Origin: JAUVXY01 sp964392345
GTDB lineage: Bacteria; Actinomycetota; Humimicrobiia; Humimicrobiales; Humimicrobiaceae
Assembly: GCA_964392345.1 (NCBI GenBank)
Contig: CAYMPQ010000004.1
Location: forward strand, 1 to 44,400
Reading direction: 5' to 3'
Length of the DNA stretch: 44,400 bases
Made by a program: the position numbers and the translations under genes. Below the pieces are notes generated by a model. The model was not told the DNA's origin, ran no database searches, and saw only the letters and a program-made list of their open reading frames with translations. Positions 34,299 to 44,160 of the stretch are shown piece after piece; position 1 is the first letter of the stretch; every line of letters starts with the position of its first letter.

Positions 34299-35330
34299 CT
34301 ATTGCTTGGAATATTTAAGATATTTCTTTAGTGCTGTAAAATCTTCTACACATCTGCCGGCTCCGATAGCCACGCTGGCAATTGGTTCATCAGCCATACA
34401 AACCTGGCAATGAGTTTCTCTCCCAACCCTCTCTGCAAGGCCCTTAAGCAATGAACCACCGCCTGTTAACACTATTCCATTTTTTAAAATATCTGAAGAC
34501 AGCTCCGGAGGCGTATCGTCCAACACATCTATAACTGCATCCACTATGTCGCTTACCGTCTTTTCAAGAGCTTTCCTTACTTGCTGACTTGTAACAATAA
34601 TTGTTTTCGGAAGCCCGGTCACCAAATCCCTTCCATTTACTTCCATTTTTGACTCATTCTCCAGAGGAAATGCAGACCCAATTTCCATTTTTATCTTTTC
34701 AGCAGTTCTTTCCCCTACAAGTAAATTATTTTCCTTTTTCAAATAATAAATTATTGCCTCATCCATCTCGTTGCCGCCAATCCTAAGAGACTTGCTTACT
34801 ACTATGCCGCCCAAAGATGTAATTGCCACCTCAGAAGTTCCGCCGCCTATATCCACTACCATGCTCCCTACCGGCTCATTAATAGGAAGCCCTGCGCCTA
34901 TTGCAGCAGCAAGCGGTTCTTCAATAATATAAGCCGCTCTTGCACCTGCCTGCTCAGCAGCTTCAATAACCGCCTTTCTTTCAACAGGAGTAATGCCGGA
35001 TGGAACACAAATAACAATTCTTGGCCTCGCAAATGACACATTTTTGTGAACTTTCTGAATAAAATATCTGAGCATTTTTTCAGTAGTTTCAAAATCTGCA
35101 ATTACCCCATCTTTAAGCGGCTTTATTGCAACTATGTTCCCCGGTGTTCTTCCAACCATCCTTTTAGCTTCATGTCCAACCGCAATTACCCTTTTACTAT
35201 TATTATCAATAGCTACTATTGAAGGCTCCTCAAGAACTATGCCCCTGCCCTTAACATATATTAATGTACTTACGGTCCCGAGATCTATCCCCATATCTCT
35301 ACCTATCACGTTTAGAAAAAATTCAAACAT
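34299..35330 (-). CDS. mreB: Rod-shape actin-like protein MreB
   Basis: MreB forms membrane-bound filaments that orient wall synthesis. The 343-residue actin-fold protein shows DMGIDLGTVSTLIYVKGRG, the phosphate-2 segment VVDIGGGTSEVAI and the adenosine motif GIVLTGGGSLLKGL. A hydrophobic N-terminus (MFEFFLNVIG) could serve as membrane anchor. The start is placed at ATG 35330 because AAGGAG lies 6 nt upstream; a GTG 18 nt earlier would contain this SD. It heads the mreBCD-mrdA-rodA cluster. Confidence 0.98.
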   Translation of the reverse strand: MFEFFLNVIGRDMGIDLGTVSTLIYVKGRGIVLEEPSIVAIDNNSKRVIAVGHEAKRMVGRTPGNIVAIKPLKDGVIADFETTEKMLRYFIQKVHKNVSFARPRIVICVPSGITPVERKAVIEAAEQAGARAAYIIEEPLAAAIGAGLPINEPVGSMVVDIGGGTSEVAITSLGGIVVSKSLRIGGNEMDEAIIYYLKKENNLLVGERTAEKIKMEIGSAFPLENESKMEVNGRDLVTGLPKTIIVTSQQVRKALEKTVSDIVDAVIDVLDDTPPELSSDILKNGIVLTGGGSLLKGLAERVGRETHCQVCMADEPIASVAIGAGRCVEDFTALKKYLKYSKQ

Positions 35331-35392
35331 TAAAAACTCCTTAACCACGGTAAAAATTTATAATCAAATCAGTGCAGTAAGTTTATATTTTT

Positions 35393-35644
35393 TTATTTTC
35401 TCCTTCCAATATCAGCAAGTAAAAATCCCAGCAATATTCCTATTATTGCGCACAGCGTAATGTTTGCATGAACGCTGAAGCTTATATCAAACAGGTATAA
35501 GTTGAGACTCAAAGAATCAGTGCCAATCTTTAACCCTTTATCCAGTATTGGAATTGTATCTGACAATACATGTCCCAGCACAGCTCCTAAAATTCCTCCC
35601 AGCAAAACTATGAAAAAAACTACCTTACCCCTTTTTCTAAACAT
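35393..35644 (-). CDS. DUF4321 small membrane protein
   Basis: The 83-residue protein has two membrane segments (about residues 8-25 and 60-78) with glycine-rich helices (VVFFIVLLGGILGAVLGHVL, then IIGILLGFLLADIGRRK). This fits DUF4321, a family of small proteins often encoded next to mreB in Clostridia and relatives. The function is unknown. AAGGTGG precedes the ATG by 4 nt. It may be co-transcribed with mreB, 62 nt away. Confidence 0.82.
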   Translation of the reverse strand: MFRKRGKVVFFIVLLGGILGAVLGHVLSDTIPILDKGLKIGTDSLSLNLYLFDISFSVHANITLCAIIGILLGFLLADIGRRK

Positions 35645-35742
35645 TTTTCCACCTTAAAAAATATTCTTAATTAAAAATTTCCTAATCTAACTACTATTTT
35701 TCTTAACTCTTTGCTAATTACTCAAATTAATGCTTGGCTAAA

Positions 35743-36147
35743 CTAATTTTGTCCAAAAAATAATTTTATTTCCCTGTTGGAACTTTTTACTGAATCAGAG
35801 CCATGAATCACATTTATAGTTATATCTGTACCAAAGTCCCCCCTGATTGTACCTTTTTCAGCTTTCTTTGAATCCGTAGGACCAATAATAGACCTGACTT
35901 TCTTAATGGCATCTTTGCCGCTTACCACCATAATAACTGTTCTATCAGATGTAATATATTTTATCAGACTTTCAAAGAAATTTTTATCTTTATGCTCACA
36001 GTAGTGCTCGCATGCCAGTTTTCTATCTATCCTGGCCATTTTTAATTTCTCTATAGTCAAATCTTCTTTTTCAAACCGTGTTATTATTTCTCCAATGATT
36101 TTTTTTCTCACAGCATCCGGCTTTATTATTACCAAACTTTTTTCCAT
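35743..36147 (-). CDS. ndk: Nucleoside-diphosphate kinase
   Basis: Ndk balances NTP and dNTP pools by phosphotransfer from ATP. The 134-residue product shows SLVIIKPDAVRKKIIGEI at the start and the active-site histidine in NVIHGSDSVKSSNREI near residue 115. GTIRGDFG is present. The C-terminus is short, which fits the family minimum. It lies downstream of the zinc-ribbon gene and upstream of DUF4321. Confidence 0.97.
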   Translation of the reverse strand: MEKSLVIIKPDAVRKKIIGEIITRFEKEDLTIEKLKMARIDRKLACEHYCEHKDKNFFESLIKYITSDRTVIMVVSGKDAIKKVRSIIGPTDSKKAEKGTIRGDFGTDITINVIHGSDSVKSSNREIKLFFGQN

Positions 36148-36232
36148 ATATTCTCATCTCTCTACTGTCAAAGTTACTATTTTATTTATTGCCGTAAACT
36201 ATTGCATCCGCCGCCAGCCTCCAGCCGCTCTG

Positions 36233-36682
36233 CTACTGAGTAGTTTTGCAATACGGACAAACCTTCCAGTTTAGGTTCAGTGGTTTTCCACATTTTGTAC
36301 ATGAGTTTTTTAATTTTTTCCTGCAGTAAGGACACACAAGATAATCTTCCTTTGTTCCATTGCCGCAAGCAGGGCACTTAGTTTGTTTGGAATTTAGAAG
36401 CATCTCCATCCTTTTAATTTCCATGTCCCTTTCAATTATGTCATCTATAAATTCTGGGGGCCTGAGTATTAAATATAATATTAAACCTAAAAAATTTAAT
36501 GCCAGTACAACAAATGCCCAGAAAAATGGTGCTGAATTTCTTAGCTTTGCATCCCTGTAAGTCCAATAAACAAAAGACAGCCAGATAATTATTAAAAAGA
36601 AGATAGATGCATATATAAGATTCCTCCAGATTGGAAGTCTAAAAAATTCTAAAATCTTATTTATATACTCAAATAAATCCAT
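36233..36682 (-). CDS. Membrane protein with double zinc ribbon
   Basis: The 149-residue protein has two membrane helices (about residues 20-42 and 50-70) followed by a charged linker and a C-terminal double zinc ribbon. Cysteine pairs are CPACGNG and CPYCRKK, then CTKCGKP and CPYCKTT, eight ligands in four CxxC knuckles. Such proteins are common in Gram-positive and candidate-phylum genomes between folC and ndk or similar genes, and their function is unknown. It might bind nucleic acid or protein at the membrane; nothing here tells which. GGGGG lies 4 nt before the ATG. Confidence 0.85.
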   Translation of the reverse strand: MDLFEYINKILEFFRLPIWRNLIYASIFFLIIIWLSFVYWTYRDAKLRNSAPFFWAFVVLALNFLGLILYLILRPPEFIDDIIERDMEIKRMEMLLNSKQTKCPACGNGTKEDYLVCPYCRKKLKNSCTKCGKPLNLNWKVCPYCKTTQ

Positions 36683-36734
36683 AAAACCCCCAAATTTTAA
36701 TTTTATTTTTCACTTTAGGCTACATTTATGCTAT

Positions 36735-38063
36735 TTAGTAAATCATACTGCCTAAATTTTCCAAATTAGTTATGGAACCAGTAATGCATATAATATCATT
36801 ACTTTTAGAAAAGTTTAAAGCGAAATTTAAAGAATTTTCGATATTGTCCACACTGTATATGCTTGATGGCACGCTTTTTTTCTTTTCTCCCCTCAGATTT
36901 TTTATCTTTAAAACCTCATTTTGCAGCTTACCGATATCCAGACTTCTACTATTTAAGCTGGATGTTAAAATCAATATATCACTTATACCAAGGATGTAGG
37001 AAATCATTTTCCTGTAATCCTTATCCCTGAGCACCGCAAAAATAATTATTTTTCTTCTTTTGCCAAAATAACCACTTATATTTTTCACTAAATTTTTTAT
37101 ACCTTCAAGATTATGAGATGCATCTGCTATCACCAATGGATTTTTCTTTAGTATTTCAAATCTTCCCTTAATTTTAAGTGAAAGCATGCTTTCTTTTAAC
37201 AATTTTTCATTCACCTTTTCCCCATATATACCGAGATAAAGCTCTGCCATAGTTAAAGCCAGAGACAAATTAAATTTCTGATATTCTCCAAGCAGAGGCA
37301 ATTTTAAATTTTTATATACCGCCCTGGTTCCCCTGACATCCAGGTTCCCGCCACATACATCTCCTTTATTTATATTCAGTACGCAAAAATCATCTCCGAA
37401 GACAAAAAGTTTAGAAAAAGAGTCCCTAACCTTTTTTTCAATAACGTCTAAAACCTTCCTGTCCCTGCTTAATGTCGCAACAAGAGCTTTATTCTTTATA
37501 ACCTCGACTTTTTCCAAAGCAATTTTTTCTATAGTGCTTCCCAATATCTTTGTATGCTCCGAACTTATACCTGTCAGCCCGACTACTTTTGATTCTGCAA
37601 CATTGGTTGCGTCCCATCTTCCGCCCATTCCAGCCTCAAGCACCATTACATCCAGCTTTTCCTCTTCCCCAAGTTTAAATGCCATAGCAGTAAGTATTTC
37701 AAATTGTGTCAAATGCCCGCCTAAATCCATTCTATTGACTTCTTCGGCACATGGGTATATGTCTCCAAATAACTTTGTAAATCTATCTTCTGACACTTCT
37801 TTGCCAGAAATCCACATTCTCTCTGTGTAACTATCTATATGTGGAGAAATATAATATCCGCATTTTTTACCATGCTTGTACAATATAGAAGCTGCCATTA
37901 TAGTTGTAGAAGTTTTGCCATTTGTGCCGACTACATGAATAAAATCATATTTTTTATGGGGATTGCCAAGAAGGTCAAGAACTTTCCTTATTCTTGCAAG
38001 ATCCGGCTTTATGCCGAATATAAGACAATTATCTAAGTATCTGCATACCTGCTCGTATTTCAC
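36735..38063 (-). CDS. folC: Folylpolyglutamate synthase/dihydrofolate synthase
   Basis: FolC adds glutamate to dihydropteroate or folates, keeping them in the cell and preparing cofactors for enzymes such as the formate-THF ligase at the left edge. The 442-residue Mur-ligase-type protein shows the P-loop HVVGTNGKTSTT near residue 45, then SPHIDSYTERMWISG and the central MVLEAGMGGRWDATN. A C-terminal ligase domain has IADASHNLEGIKNL. The start is GTG at 38063. It lies 27 nt after valS, a pairing common in Gram-positive bacteria. Confidence 0.96.
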   Translation of the reverse strand: MKYEQVCRYLDNCLIFGIKPDLARIRKVLDLLGNPHKKYDFIHVVGTNGKTSTTIMAASILYKHGKKCGYYISPHIDSYTERMWISGKEVSEDRFTKLFGDIYPCAEEVNRMDLGGHLTQFEILTAMAFKLGEEEKLDVMVLEAGMGGRWDATNVAESKVVGLTGISSEHTKILGSTIEKIALEKVEVIKNKALVATLSRDRKVLDVIEKKVRDSFSKLFVFGDDFCVLNINKGDVCGGNLDVRGTRAVYKNLKLPLLGEYQKFNLSLALTMAELYLGIYGEKVNEKLLKESMLSLKIKGRFEILKKNPLVIADASHNLEGIKNLVKNISGYFGKRRKIIIFAVLRDKDYRKMISYILGISDILILTSSLNSRSLDIGKLQNEVLKIKNLRGEKKKSVPSSIYSVDNIENSLNFALNFSKSNDIICITGSITNLENLGSMIY

Positions 38064-38090
38064 TTTCTTTCGCTTTTATTCCTGCCTATT

Positions 38091-40769
38091 TTATTTTCTT
38101 ATATTTTTAATTTTTTCCAACTGCTCATCCAATACTTTAATAACTTTAGTGAATTGAGCCAGTTTTTCTTTTTCTTTGTTTACAATTTCTTCCGGCGCTT
38201 TTTTTAAAAAATCCTTGTTTGAAATCTTCTTGCTGCTTTTTTCTGCATCAATTTTTACTTTTTTAATCTCACCGGTAATTCTGCTGATCTCCAGCTCTAT
38301 GTCAACAACATCCAGTATATAAATATATATGTCTACATCGCCTTTTGTGGCTTTAACATACCCCTTCTGGTCCAGACTATTTTTAAATTCCAGACTGCCT
38401 ACCTTAGCCAAATTGTGAATATATGCTTTATTTTCTTCTAATATATCTTCCTTAATTTTATCTTTAGTTACAAGACTAACCTTAACTTTGCTGGAAGGAT
38501 TTATTTTAAGCTCGGATCTTATCTTTCTGATTTCACCAATTACATCAAAAAGAACCTTTATCTTTTCTTCTGCTTCCTCATCTGTCTGGCTCCCGTCAAA
38601 TTCAGGAAATTTGCTTATCATTATGCTCTCTCCATCACTGCAAATATTTTGCCATATTTTTTCAGTTACCATCGGCATGAAAGGATGGAGGAGCCTTAGA
38701 TATTTTTCAAGCACGGTCCACAACACATAACAGGCAGTTTTTTTCTCTTTATCATCTTTTGACAGGTAAATCCTGCTTTTAGTAGTTTCAAGGTACCAGT
38801 CGCAATATTCGCCCCAGAAAAAATCATACAAGAGCCTTGAGGCAAAAGAAAAATTATATTTTTTTAAATATTTTTCTACTCCTTTTATTGTGCCGTTTAA
38901 CCTGCTTAAAATCCACCTGTCCCATATATTCAAGCTAAGGTCTTCCATATCAATATTTTTAATGTCGCCTGCACATTCTGTGTTGGAAATTACAAATTTA
39001 GACGCGTTCCATAGCTTATTTGCAAAATTTCTCATTCCAGCTATTCTTTCTTCCCCTAAAAGCAAATTTTTTCCGGGAGTAGCCAGTGAGGTTAATGTAA
39101 ATCGTAAGACATCAGCGCCATACTTATTGATTATCTCCACTGGATCCACAACATTACCCTTGGATTTGCTCATCTTGCGTCCCTTGGGATCACTTACCAA
39201 TGGATTTATAAATACTTCCTTAAATGGAATATCTCTAGTAAAATACAGGCTCATCATAATCATCCTTGCTACCCAGAAAAAAACAATATCATGACCCGTT
39301 ATTAGTAAGCTTGTCGGAAAGAAATGTTTTAGCTCATCCGTCTCATCGGGCCATCCCATAACAGCAAAGGGCCAGAGGCATGAGCTAAACCATGTATCAA
39401 GAACATCGCTGTCCTGTTCCAAGTTATTGCTGCCGCAATTGGAACACTCGTTAGGTGTGCTTTCACTTACCATTATCTCGCTGCAACTCTTACAATACCA
39501 CACAGGGATTCTGTGCCCCCACCAGAGCTGCCGTGAAATGCACCAATCTCTTATATTTTCCATCCAGCTAAAATATATCTTTTCCCATTTTTTGGGTTTT
39601 ATTTTTACCCTGCCTTCTCTTACCGCAGCAATAGCTGGATTTGCTAATTTTTTCATTGAAACAAACCATTGCATGGAAATTCTTGGCTCAACTACGGTAC
39701 TGCACCTTGAACAAAAGCCAACTGAAGATTTGTGGTCCCTTTTACCAGCCAGATAGCCCTGCTCCCTTAAATCTTCTAAAACTTTTTCCCTTGCTTTGTA
39801 TCTATCAAGTCCGGCATATTTACCAGCATTAGAGTTTAAGCTAGCATCTTCGTTCATTATGTTTATCTCTTTTAATCCATGCCTCTTGCCAATCTCAAAA
39901 TCATTGGGGTCATGAGCAGGAGTAACCTTAACGGCACCTGTGCCAAAATCCATATCCACAAAATCATTTTCAACTATCGGTATTTTTCTGTCAGTAAGAG
40001 GGAGAAAAACTAATCTGCCTTTATATCTTTTGTACCGCCTGTCTTTAGGATTTATTGCTACAGCAGTATCCCCGAGCATTGTTTCGGGTCTTGTCGTAGA
40101 AACAATTATATATTCGCTGCTGCTGGGCTTGCCGCTTTCAATGTCTATCAAAGGGTACTTTATATCCCACAGGCTTCCGCTTTTTTCTGCATGTTCCACC
40201 TCAATATCTGAAATAGCGGTCCTGCATCTTGGGCACCAATTTATCATATAATTTCCCCTGTAAATGAGCCCATCATTGTACAAAGAAACAAATTCTCTGG
40301 TTACTGCACGGCTATAGTTTTCGTCTAATGTAAATCTCTCGCGGTCCCAATCACAGGAGCACCCTAAAAACTCAAGTTGTGACTTAATCCTGCTGCCGTA
40401 TTTTTCTTTCCACTGCCACACATTTTCTACAAATTTTTCCCTGCCAAGCTTAAATCTATTTGTACCACTTTTTTCAAGCTCTCTCTCTACAACATTTTGA
40501 GTAGCTATCCCGGCATGATCAGTCCCGGGTATCCATGTAGTATTAAAACCCTTCATTCTCATATATCTGACCATTACATCCTGAAGAGTATTGTTTAAGG
40601 CATGCCCAATATGTAAATACCCGGTAACATTCGGGGGAGGGATTGCCATACTAAATGGTACTTTAGAGAAATCAACATCATCGTGAAAATATTTCTTTTT
40701 CAACCAGAATGAGTAAATGTCCTTTTCGAAATCCAGAGGATTGTACTTATTTTTTATTTCACCGCGCAT
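38091..40769 (-). CDS. valS: Valyl-tRNA synthetase
   Basis: The enzyme charges tRNA-Val. The 892-residue length is typical. The HIGH motif is in NVTGYLHIGHALNNTLQD (near residue 50) and the KMSKS motif in GRKMSKSKGNVVDP (near 520). The editing domain (STTRPETMLGDTAVAINP) and a second zinc-like Cys cluster (CKSCSE, then CSNCGSNN) are seen. The C-terminal coiled coil that contacts the tRNA is present (about 820-890). The ATG at 40769 follows the clpX stop by one base. Confidence 0.98.
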   Translation of the reverse strand: MRGEIKNKYNPLDFEKDIYSFWLKKKYFHDDVDFSKVPFSMAIPPPNVTGYLHIGHALNNTLQDVMVRYMRMKGFNTTWIPGTDHAGIATQNVVERELEKSGTNRFKLGREKFVENVWQWKEKYGSRIKSQLEFLGCSCDWDRERFTLDENYSRAVTREFVSLYNDGLIYRGNYMINWCPRCRTAISDIEVEHAEKSGSLWDIKYPLIDIESGKPSSSEYIIVSTTRPETMLGDTAVAINPKDRRYKRYKGRLVFLPLTDRKIPIVENDFVDMDFGTGAVKVTPAHDPNDFEIGKRHGLKEINIMNEDASLNSNAGKYAGLDRYKAREKVLEDLREQGYLAGKRDHKSSVGFCSRCSTVVEPRISMQWFVSMKKLANPAIAAVREGRVKIKPKKWEKIYFSWMENIRDWCISRQLWWGHRIPVWYCKSCSEIMVSESTPNECSNCGSNNLEQDSDVLDTWFSSCLWPFAVMGWPDETDELKHFFPTSLLITGHDIVFFWVARMIMMSLYFTRDIPFKEVFINPLVSDPKGRKMSKSKGNVVDPVEIINKYGADVLRFTLTSLATPGKNLLLGEERIAGMRNFANKLWNASKFVISNTECAGDIKNIDMEDLSLNIWDRWILSRLNGTIKGVEKYLKKYNFSFASRLLYDFFWGEYCDWYLETTKSRIYLSKDDKEKKTACYVLWTVLEKYLRLLHPFMPMVTEKIWQNICSDGESIMISKFPEFDGSQTDEEAEEKIKVLFDVIGEIRKIRSELKINPSSKVKVSLVTKDKIKEDILEENKAYIHNLAKVGSLEFKNSLDQKGYVKATKGDVDIYIYILDVVDIELEISRITGEIKKVKIDAEKSSKKISNKDFLKKAPEEIVNKEKEKLAQFTKVIKVLDEQLEKIKNIRK

Positions 40770-40770
40770 T

Positions 40771-42051
40771 TCAGGCTAATTTCTTTTTATCTTTTAGAAG
40801 ATCTTCACTTTCAGAACTGAAAACCAGGGAAGACTCTGTCTTTTTTTCTACCATTTCTTTTGTTATAACACATTTTTTTATGTTTTTGCGATTGGGTATT
40901 TCAAACATGATGTTCAACATGGTTTCTTCCATAATCGATCTTAAACCTCTCGCACCAGTCCCTCTCTTCTGAGCTAAATGTGCAATAGTTTTTAAAGCAT
41001 CTTCTTCAAATATTAAATCTACATTATCCAGGCTAAACATCTTTTTGTATTGCTTAACAAGAGAATTCTTTGGTTCTGTTAAAATTCTAACCAGGTCATC
41101 CTTAGTCAGGCTTGAAAGAGTGCCTGCTACGGGAAGCCTTCCTATGAATTCTGGAATTAATCCATATTTAAGCAAATCTTCCGGCATAACCTGCGGTAAA
41201 AGCAAATCACATTTTTCCACTTTGTTCGGAATTCTGTCAGATATAAAACCTACGCTGTTTTTATTTATTCTTTTTTCAATTATTTTTTCAAGTCCCCCGA
41301 ATGAACCTCCGCAAATAAACAAAATATTGGTAGTATTGATTTGAATAAAATCCTGATGCGGATGCTTCCTTCCACCATGTGGAGGAACATTAGCATCAGT
41401 TCCTTCCAGGATTTTAAGAAGGGCCTGCTGTACGCCTTCACCAGACACATCCCTTGTAATAGAAGGATTTTCAGATTTACGGCTCACCTTGTCTATCTCA
41501 TCTATGTATACAATACCAGTTTCAGCTTTTTTTATATCAAAATCTGCTGCTTGTATTAATCTGAGCAGTATGTTCTCAACATCCTCGCCAACATATCCTG
41601 CCTCAGTAAGTGCCGTCGCATCTGTAATACAAAATGGAACATTCAGTATCCTTGCAAGTGTTTGTGCCAAAAGAGTTTTTCCACAGCCGGTAGGTCCGAG
41701 AAGCAGGATATTGCTTTTTTGAATTTCAACATCATCACTGCTTAATACATCTTCATATTTTACTCTTTTGTAGTGATTATATACTGCCACTGAAAGTATC
41801 TTTTTTGCCATCTCCTGGCCTATAACATAGTCGTTCAGCACTGAATAAATCTCGCTTGGCCGCGGCAGATCCTTAAAATCTACTTCTTTCTCTTCCTTTA
41901 GCTCTTCATCTATTATCTCGTTGCACAATTCAACACATTCATCACAGATATAAATCCCCGGTCCTGCTATAAGTTTTTTCACCTGCTTCTGGGATTTCCC
42001 GCAAAAAGAACATTTCAAAAAATTATTTCTTTTTTCATCATTTTGAGTCAA
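40771..42051 (-). CDS. clpX: ATP-dependent Clp protease unfoldase ClpX
   Basis: ClpX is the AAA+ hexamer that unfolds substrates for ClpP. The 426-residue protein has the N-terminal zinc-binding domain with Cys14, Cys17, Cys36 and Cys39, Walker A GPTGCGKT near residue 117, Walker B IVYIDEID, the RKH-type pore loop GGRKHPHQDF and the sensor region FIGRLPV. A VGF tripeptide replaces the IGF of the ClpP-binding loop. The start is TTG at 42051 with AAAGGAG upstream and no ATG in frame nearby. It lies 73 nt after clpP. Confidence 0.98.
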   Translation of the reverse strand: MTQNDEKRNNFLKCSFCGKSQKQVKKLIAGPGIYICDECVELCNEIIDEELKEEKEVDFKDLPRPSEIYSVLNDYVIGQEMAKKILSVAVYNHYKRVKYEDVLSSDDVEIQKSNILLLGPTGCGKTLLAQTLARILNVPFCITDATALTEAGYVGEDVENILLRLIQAADFDIKKAETGIVYIDEIDKVSRKSENPSITRDVSGEGVQQALLKILEGTDANVPPHGGRKHPHQDFIQINTTNILFICGGSFGGLEKIIEKRINKNSVGFISDRIPNKVEKCDLLLPQVMPEDLLKYGLIPEFIGRLPVAGTLSSLTKDDLVRILTEPKNSLVKQYKKMFSLDNVDLIFEEDALKTIAHLAQKRGTGARGLRSIMEETMLNIMFEIPNRKNIKKCVITKEMVEKKTESSLVFSSESEDLLKDKKKLA

Positions 42052-42124
42052 ATTTACACATACTCCTTTTATATAATTTTATTTTTTAAAATTCCTAATA
42101 TTTTTAAGATTTTATCTGGCTGCA

Positions 42125-42721
42125 TTATTTCTTATAAATTACTTCATCTATTATTCCGTAATCTTTAGCCTCCTGTGCACTCATAATAAAATCTCTCTCT
42201 GTATCCTTTGCCACTTTTTTAAAACTCTGCCCTGTGTGTTCAGCAATTATTTCATTTAGCAGCTTTCTCATTCTGACCATTTCCTTTGTATGAATTTCAA
42301 CATCCATTGTAGTGCCTGAAACTCCGCCTGAAGGCTGGTGCAGTAGAACCCTTGCGTTTGGAAGCGCAAATCTCTTACCACTTTCTCCGGATAAAAGCAG
42401 TACTGCAGCAGCACTTGCAGCCTGGCCAATGCAAATAGTAGAAACCGAAGACCTTATAAACTTCATTGTGTCATAAATTGCAAAAGTAGACGTTATGGCT
42501 CCGCCCGGGCAATTTATATACAGGTGTATATCTTTTTCGGGGTCTTCAGCCTCAAGATGCAGCATCTGGGCCATAATTACATTTGCTACATTATCATCTA
42601 TTGACTGCCCTAAAAAAATAATTCTCTCTTTTAGCAGCCGAGAATAAATATCAAAGGATCTTTCTCCTCTGTCAGTCTGCTCAATTACCATAGGAATTAG
42701 ATAACCGCTCATATTCACCAT
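42125..42721 (-). CDS. clpP: ATP-dependent Clp protease proteolytic subunit
   Basis: ClpP is the serine-protease tetradecamer that degrades proteins delivered by ClpX. Catalytic residues are visible: Ser in GQAASAAAVLL (near residue 103), His in ARVLLHQPSGG (near 128) and Asp in KDTERDFIM (near 175). The nucleophile segment is slightly unusual, with AASAAA instead of AASMGA. ATG 42721 overlaps the trigger-factor stop as TGATG, a coupling arrangement. A GTG three bases upstream or an ATG at 42712 are alternatives. Confidence 0.98.
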   Translation of the reverse strand: MVNMSGYLIPMVIEQTDRGERSFDIYSRLLKERIIFLGQSIDDNVANVIMAQMLHLEAEDPEKDIHLYINCPGGAITSTFAIYDTMKFIRSSVSTICIGQAASAAAVLLLSGESGKRFALPNARVLLHQPSGGVSGTTMDVEIHTKEMVRMRKLLNEIIAEHTGQSFKKVAKDTERDFIMSAQEAKDYGIIDEVIYKK

Positions 42722-44160
42722 CACTCTTTCTTATTTTTTTTACTTGGGGTCCATAATTTTTTATCTGAATTTTTTACATCCGGCTTATTATTCCCTGGTA
42801 GCAATAATTTCTTCTTTTTATCTTCACCGGTATCATTTTTTTCTTCCTCAACAATTTTTGCATTTTTAATCAAAAAATCAATTATTTTTCTTCTTCTAAT
42901 GGATCCAATTAAATTTTTCTTACCATCTTCACTCTCTATAAATTCTTTTATTTTATTTTTATCTTCTTCTTTTTTATATTCGCTTAAAATATTTTCTTTC
43001 TCTTTTTTAATTTCATCTTCCGTAGGCTCTATGTTATTTTTTTCTGCTTTTTCCAGCGCTTCAATTATAATATATTCCTTTATTTCATCAACGGCCCTTT
43101 TCTTGATTTCTTCATCAAATTTATCTTCAGTGATATTTAAAGCTTTCAAATAGTTTTTTTTGCTTACTTTCTGTTCATTCAGCCTTTTTTCAAATCCATC
43201 CCTGATTATATTTAACCTATTTTTTATCATTGCAGGCGGTATATCTATTTTTGTATTCTCCACAAGGTACTTAAACACATCTTCTATTATCCTGTTCCTC
43301 CTGGCAATCTTTTTCTGCTCACTTAGCTTACCCTCAATATAACTTTTAAATTCATCTATGTCTTTATAGTCACCCATATTTTTTAGAAAATCTTCATCTA
43401 CCTCCGGCAGCACTTTGCGCTTAATTTCCTTGATTGCTATATCAAAATCTGCTTGCTTGCCGGTTAATTCCCTGTTTTCTATATTATCAGGCAATGTAAT
43501 CGTAATACTTTTTTTATCGCCTTTTTTCATTCCAACAAGGGTATCTTCAAATTCCTTAAATAAGGTATTGGAACCTATCTCCAGTACATAATCCTCTGCA
43601 CTTCCGCCTTCAAACTCTTTCCCGTCTATTTTCCCGGTAAAGTCTATGGTAACATAGTCACCTTTCACTGCCAGCTTATCATCTTCGACAGGCTCAAGTG
43701 ATGCAAATTTATTTCTAATATTGGTAACCTGCTTTTCAACTTCTTCATCTGTGACTTCTGTAGATAAACCCGCTGCTTTGATTCCCTTGTATGTGGGAAG
43801 TTTTGGTTGCGGTTCCACATCTACCACAACTTCAAACCCCAGAGGCAAGTCCTCTTCCAGCTGGGTAATATTTATTTTAGGATGATCAATAGGCTTTATG
43901 TCTTCACTCATTATTATTTCAGGATACAATTCAGAAATTGATATGCTCGCAGCTTCACTAAGTACATATTTTTTCCCAAAGTTTAAATCTATTATCTGGT
44001 TTGGGATCTTACCTTTTCTAAAACCAGGGATCTTCGCTTTATTTGATATATCTTTATATGCTTTATTGACAGATTTTCTAAGATAACTGTTTGCAATCTC
44101 TAAATTTAACTTTACCTTATCCCCGTCTATCCTTTCTAAATTTTTTACCTTGTAACTCAA
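42721..44160 (-). CDS. tig: Trigger factor (ribosome-associated chaperone)
   Basis: Trigger factor binds ribosomal protein L23 and shields nascent chains. The 479-residue product has the ribosome-binding N-terminal domain with GFRKGKIP near residue 45, the signature loop. An FKBP-type PPIase domain (about 160-245, GDYVTIDFTGKIDGKEFEGG) and a long helical C-terminal substrate-binding domain follow. The last 45 or so residues form a Lys- and Asp-rich tail that is probably disordered and longer than usual. The start is TTG at 44160 with AAGGAG 8 nt upstream. It is the first gene of a tig-clpP-clpX cluster. Confidence 0.97.
   Translation of the reverse strand: MSYKVKNLERIDGDKVKLNLEIANSYLRKSVNKAYKDISNKAKIPGFRKGKIPNQIIDLNFGKKYVLSEAASISISELYPEIIMSEDIKPIDHPKINITQLEEDLPLGFEVVVDVEPQPKLPTYKGIKAAGLSTEVTDEEVEKQVTNIRNKFASLEPVEDDKLAVKGDYVTIDFTGKIDGKEFEGGSAEDYVLEIGSNTLFKEFEDTLVGMKKGDKKSITITLPDNIENRELTGKQADFDIAIKEIKRKVLPEVDEDFLKNMGDYKDIDEFKSYIEGKLSEQKKIARRNRIIEDVFKYLVENTKIDIPPAMIKNRLNIIRDGFEKRLNEQKVSKKNYLKALNITEDKFDEEIKKRAVDEIKEYIIIEALEKAEKNNIEPTEDEIKKEKENILSEYKKEEDKNKIKEFIESEDGKKNLIGSIRRRKIIDFLIKNAKIVEEEKNDTGEDKKKKLLLPGNNKPDVKNSDKKLWTPSKKNKKE

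Noticed and set aside
29886..35644. Novel cell-shape island
   Set aside because: The order DUF4321-mreB-mreC-mreD-mrdA-rodA is a standard elongasome cluster with intact motifs.
36137..36170. TTGACA and TATAAT at the ndk start as a promoter
   Set aside because: Spacing is only 15 nt and the -10 box overlaps the start codon, which would remove the ndk leader and SD. Probably chance in AT-rich DNA.
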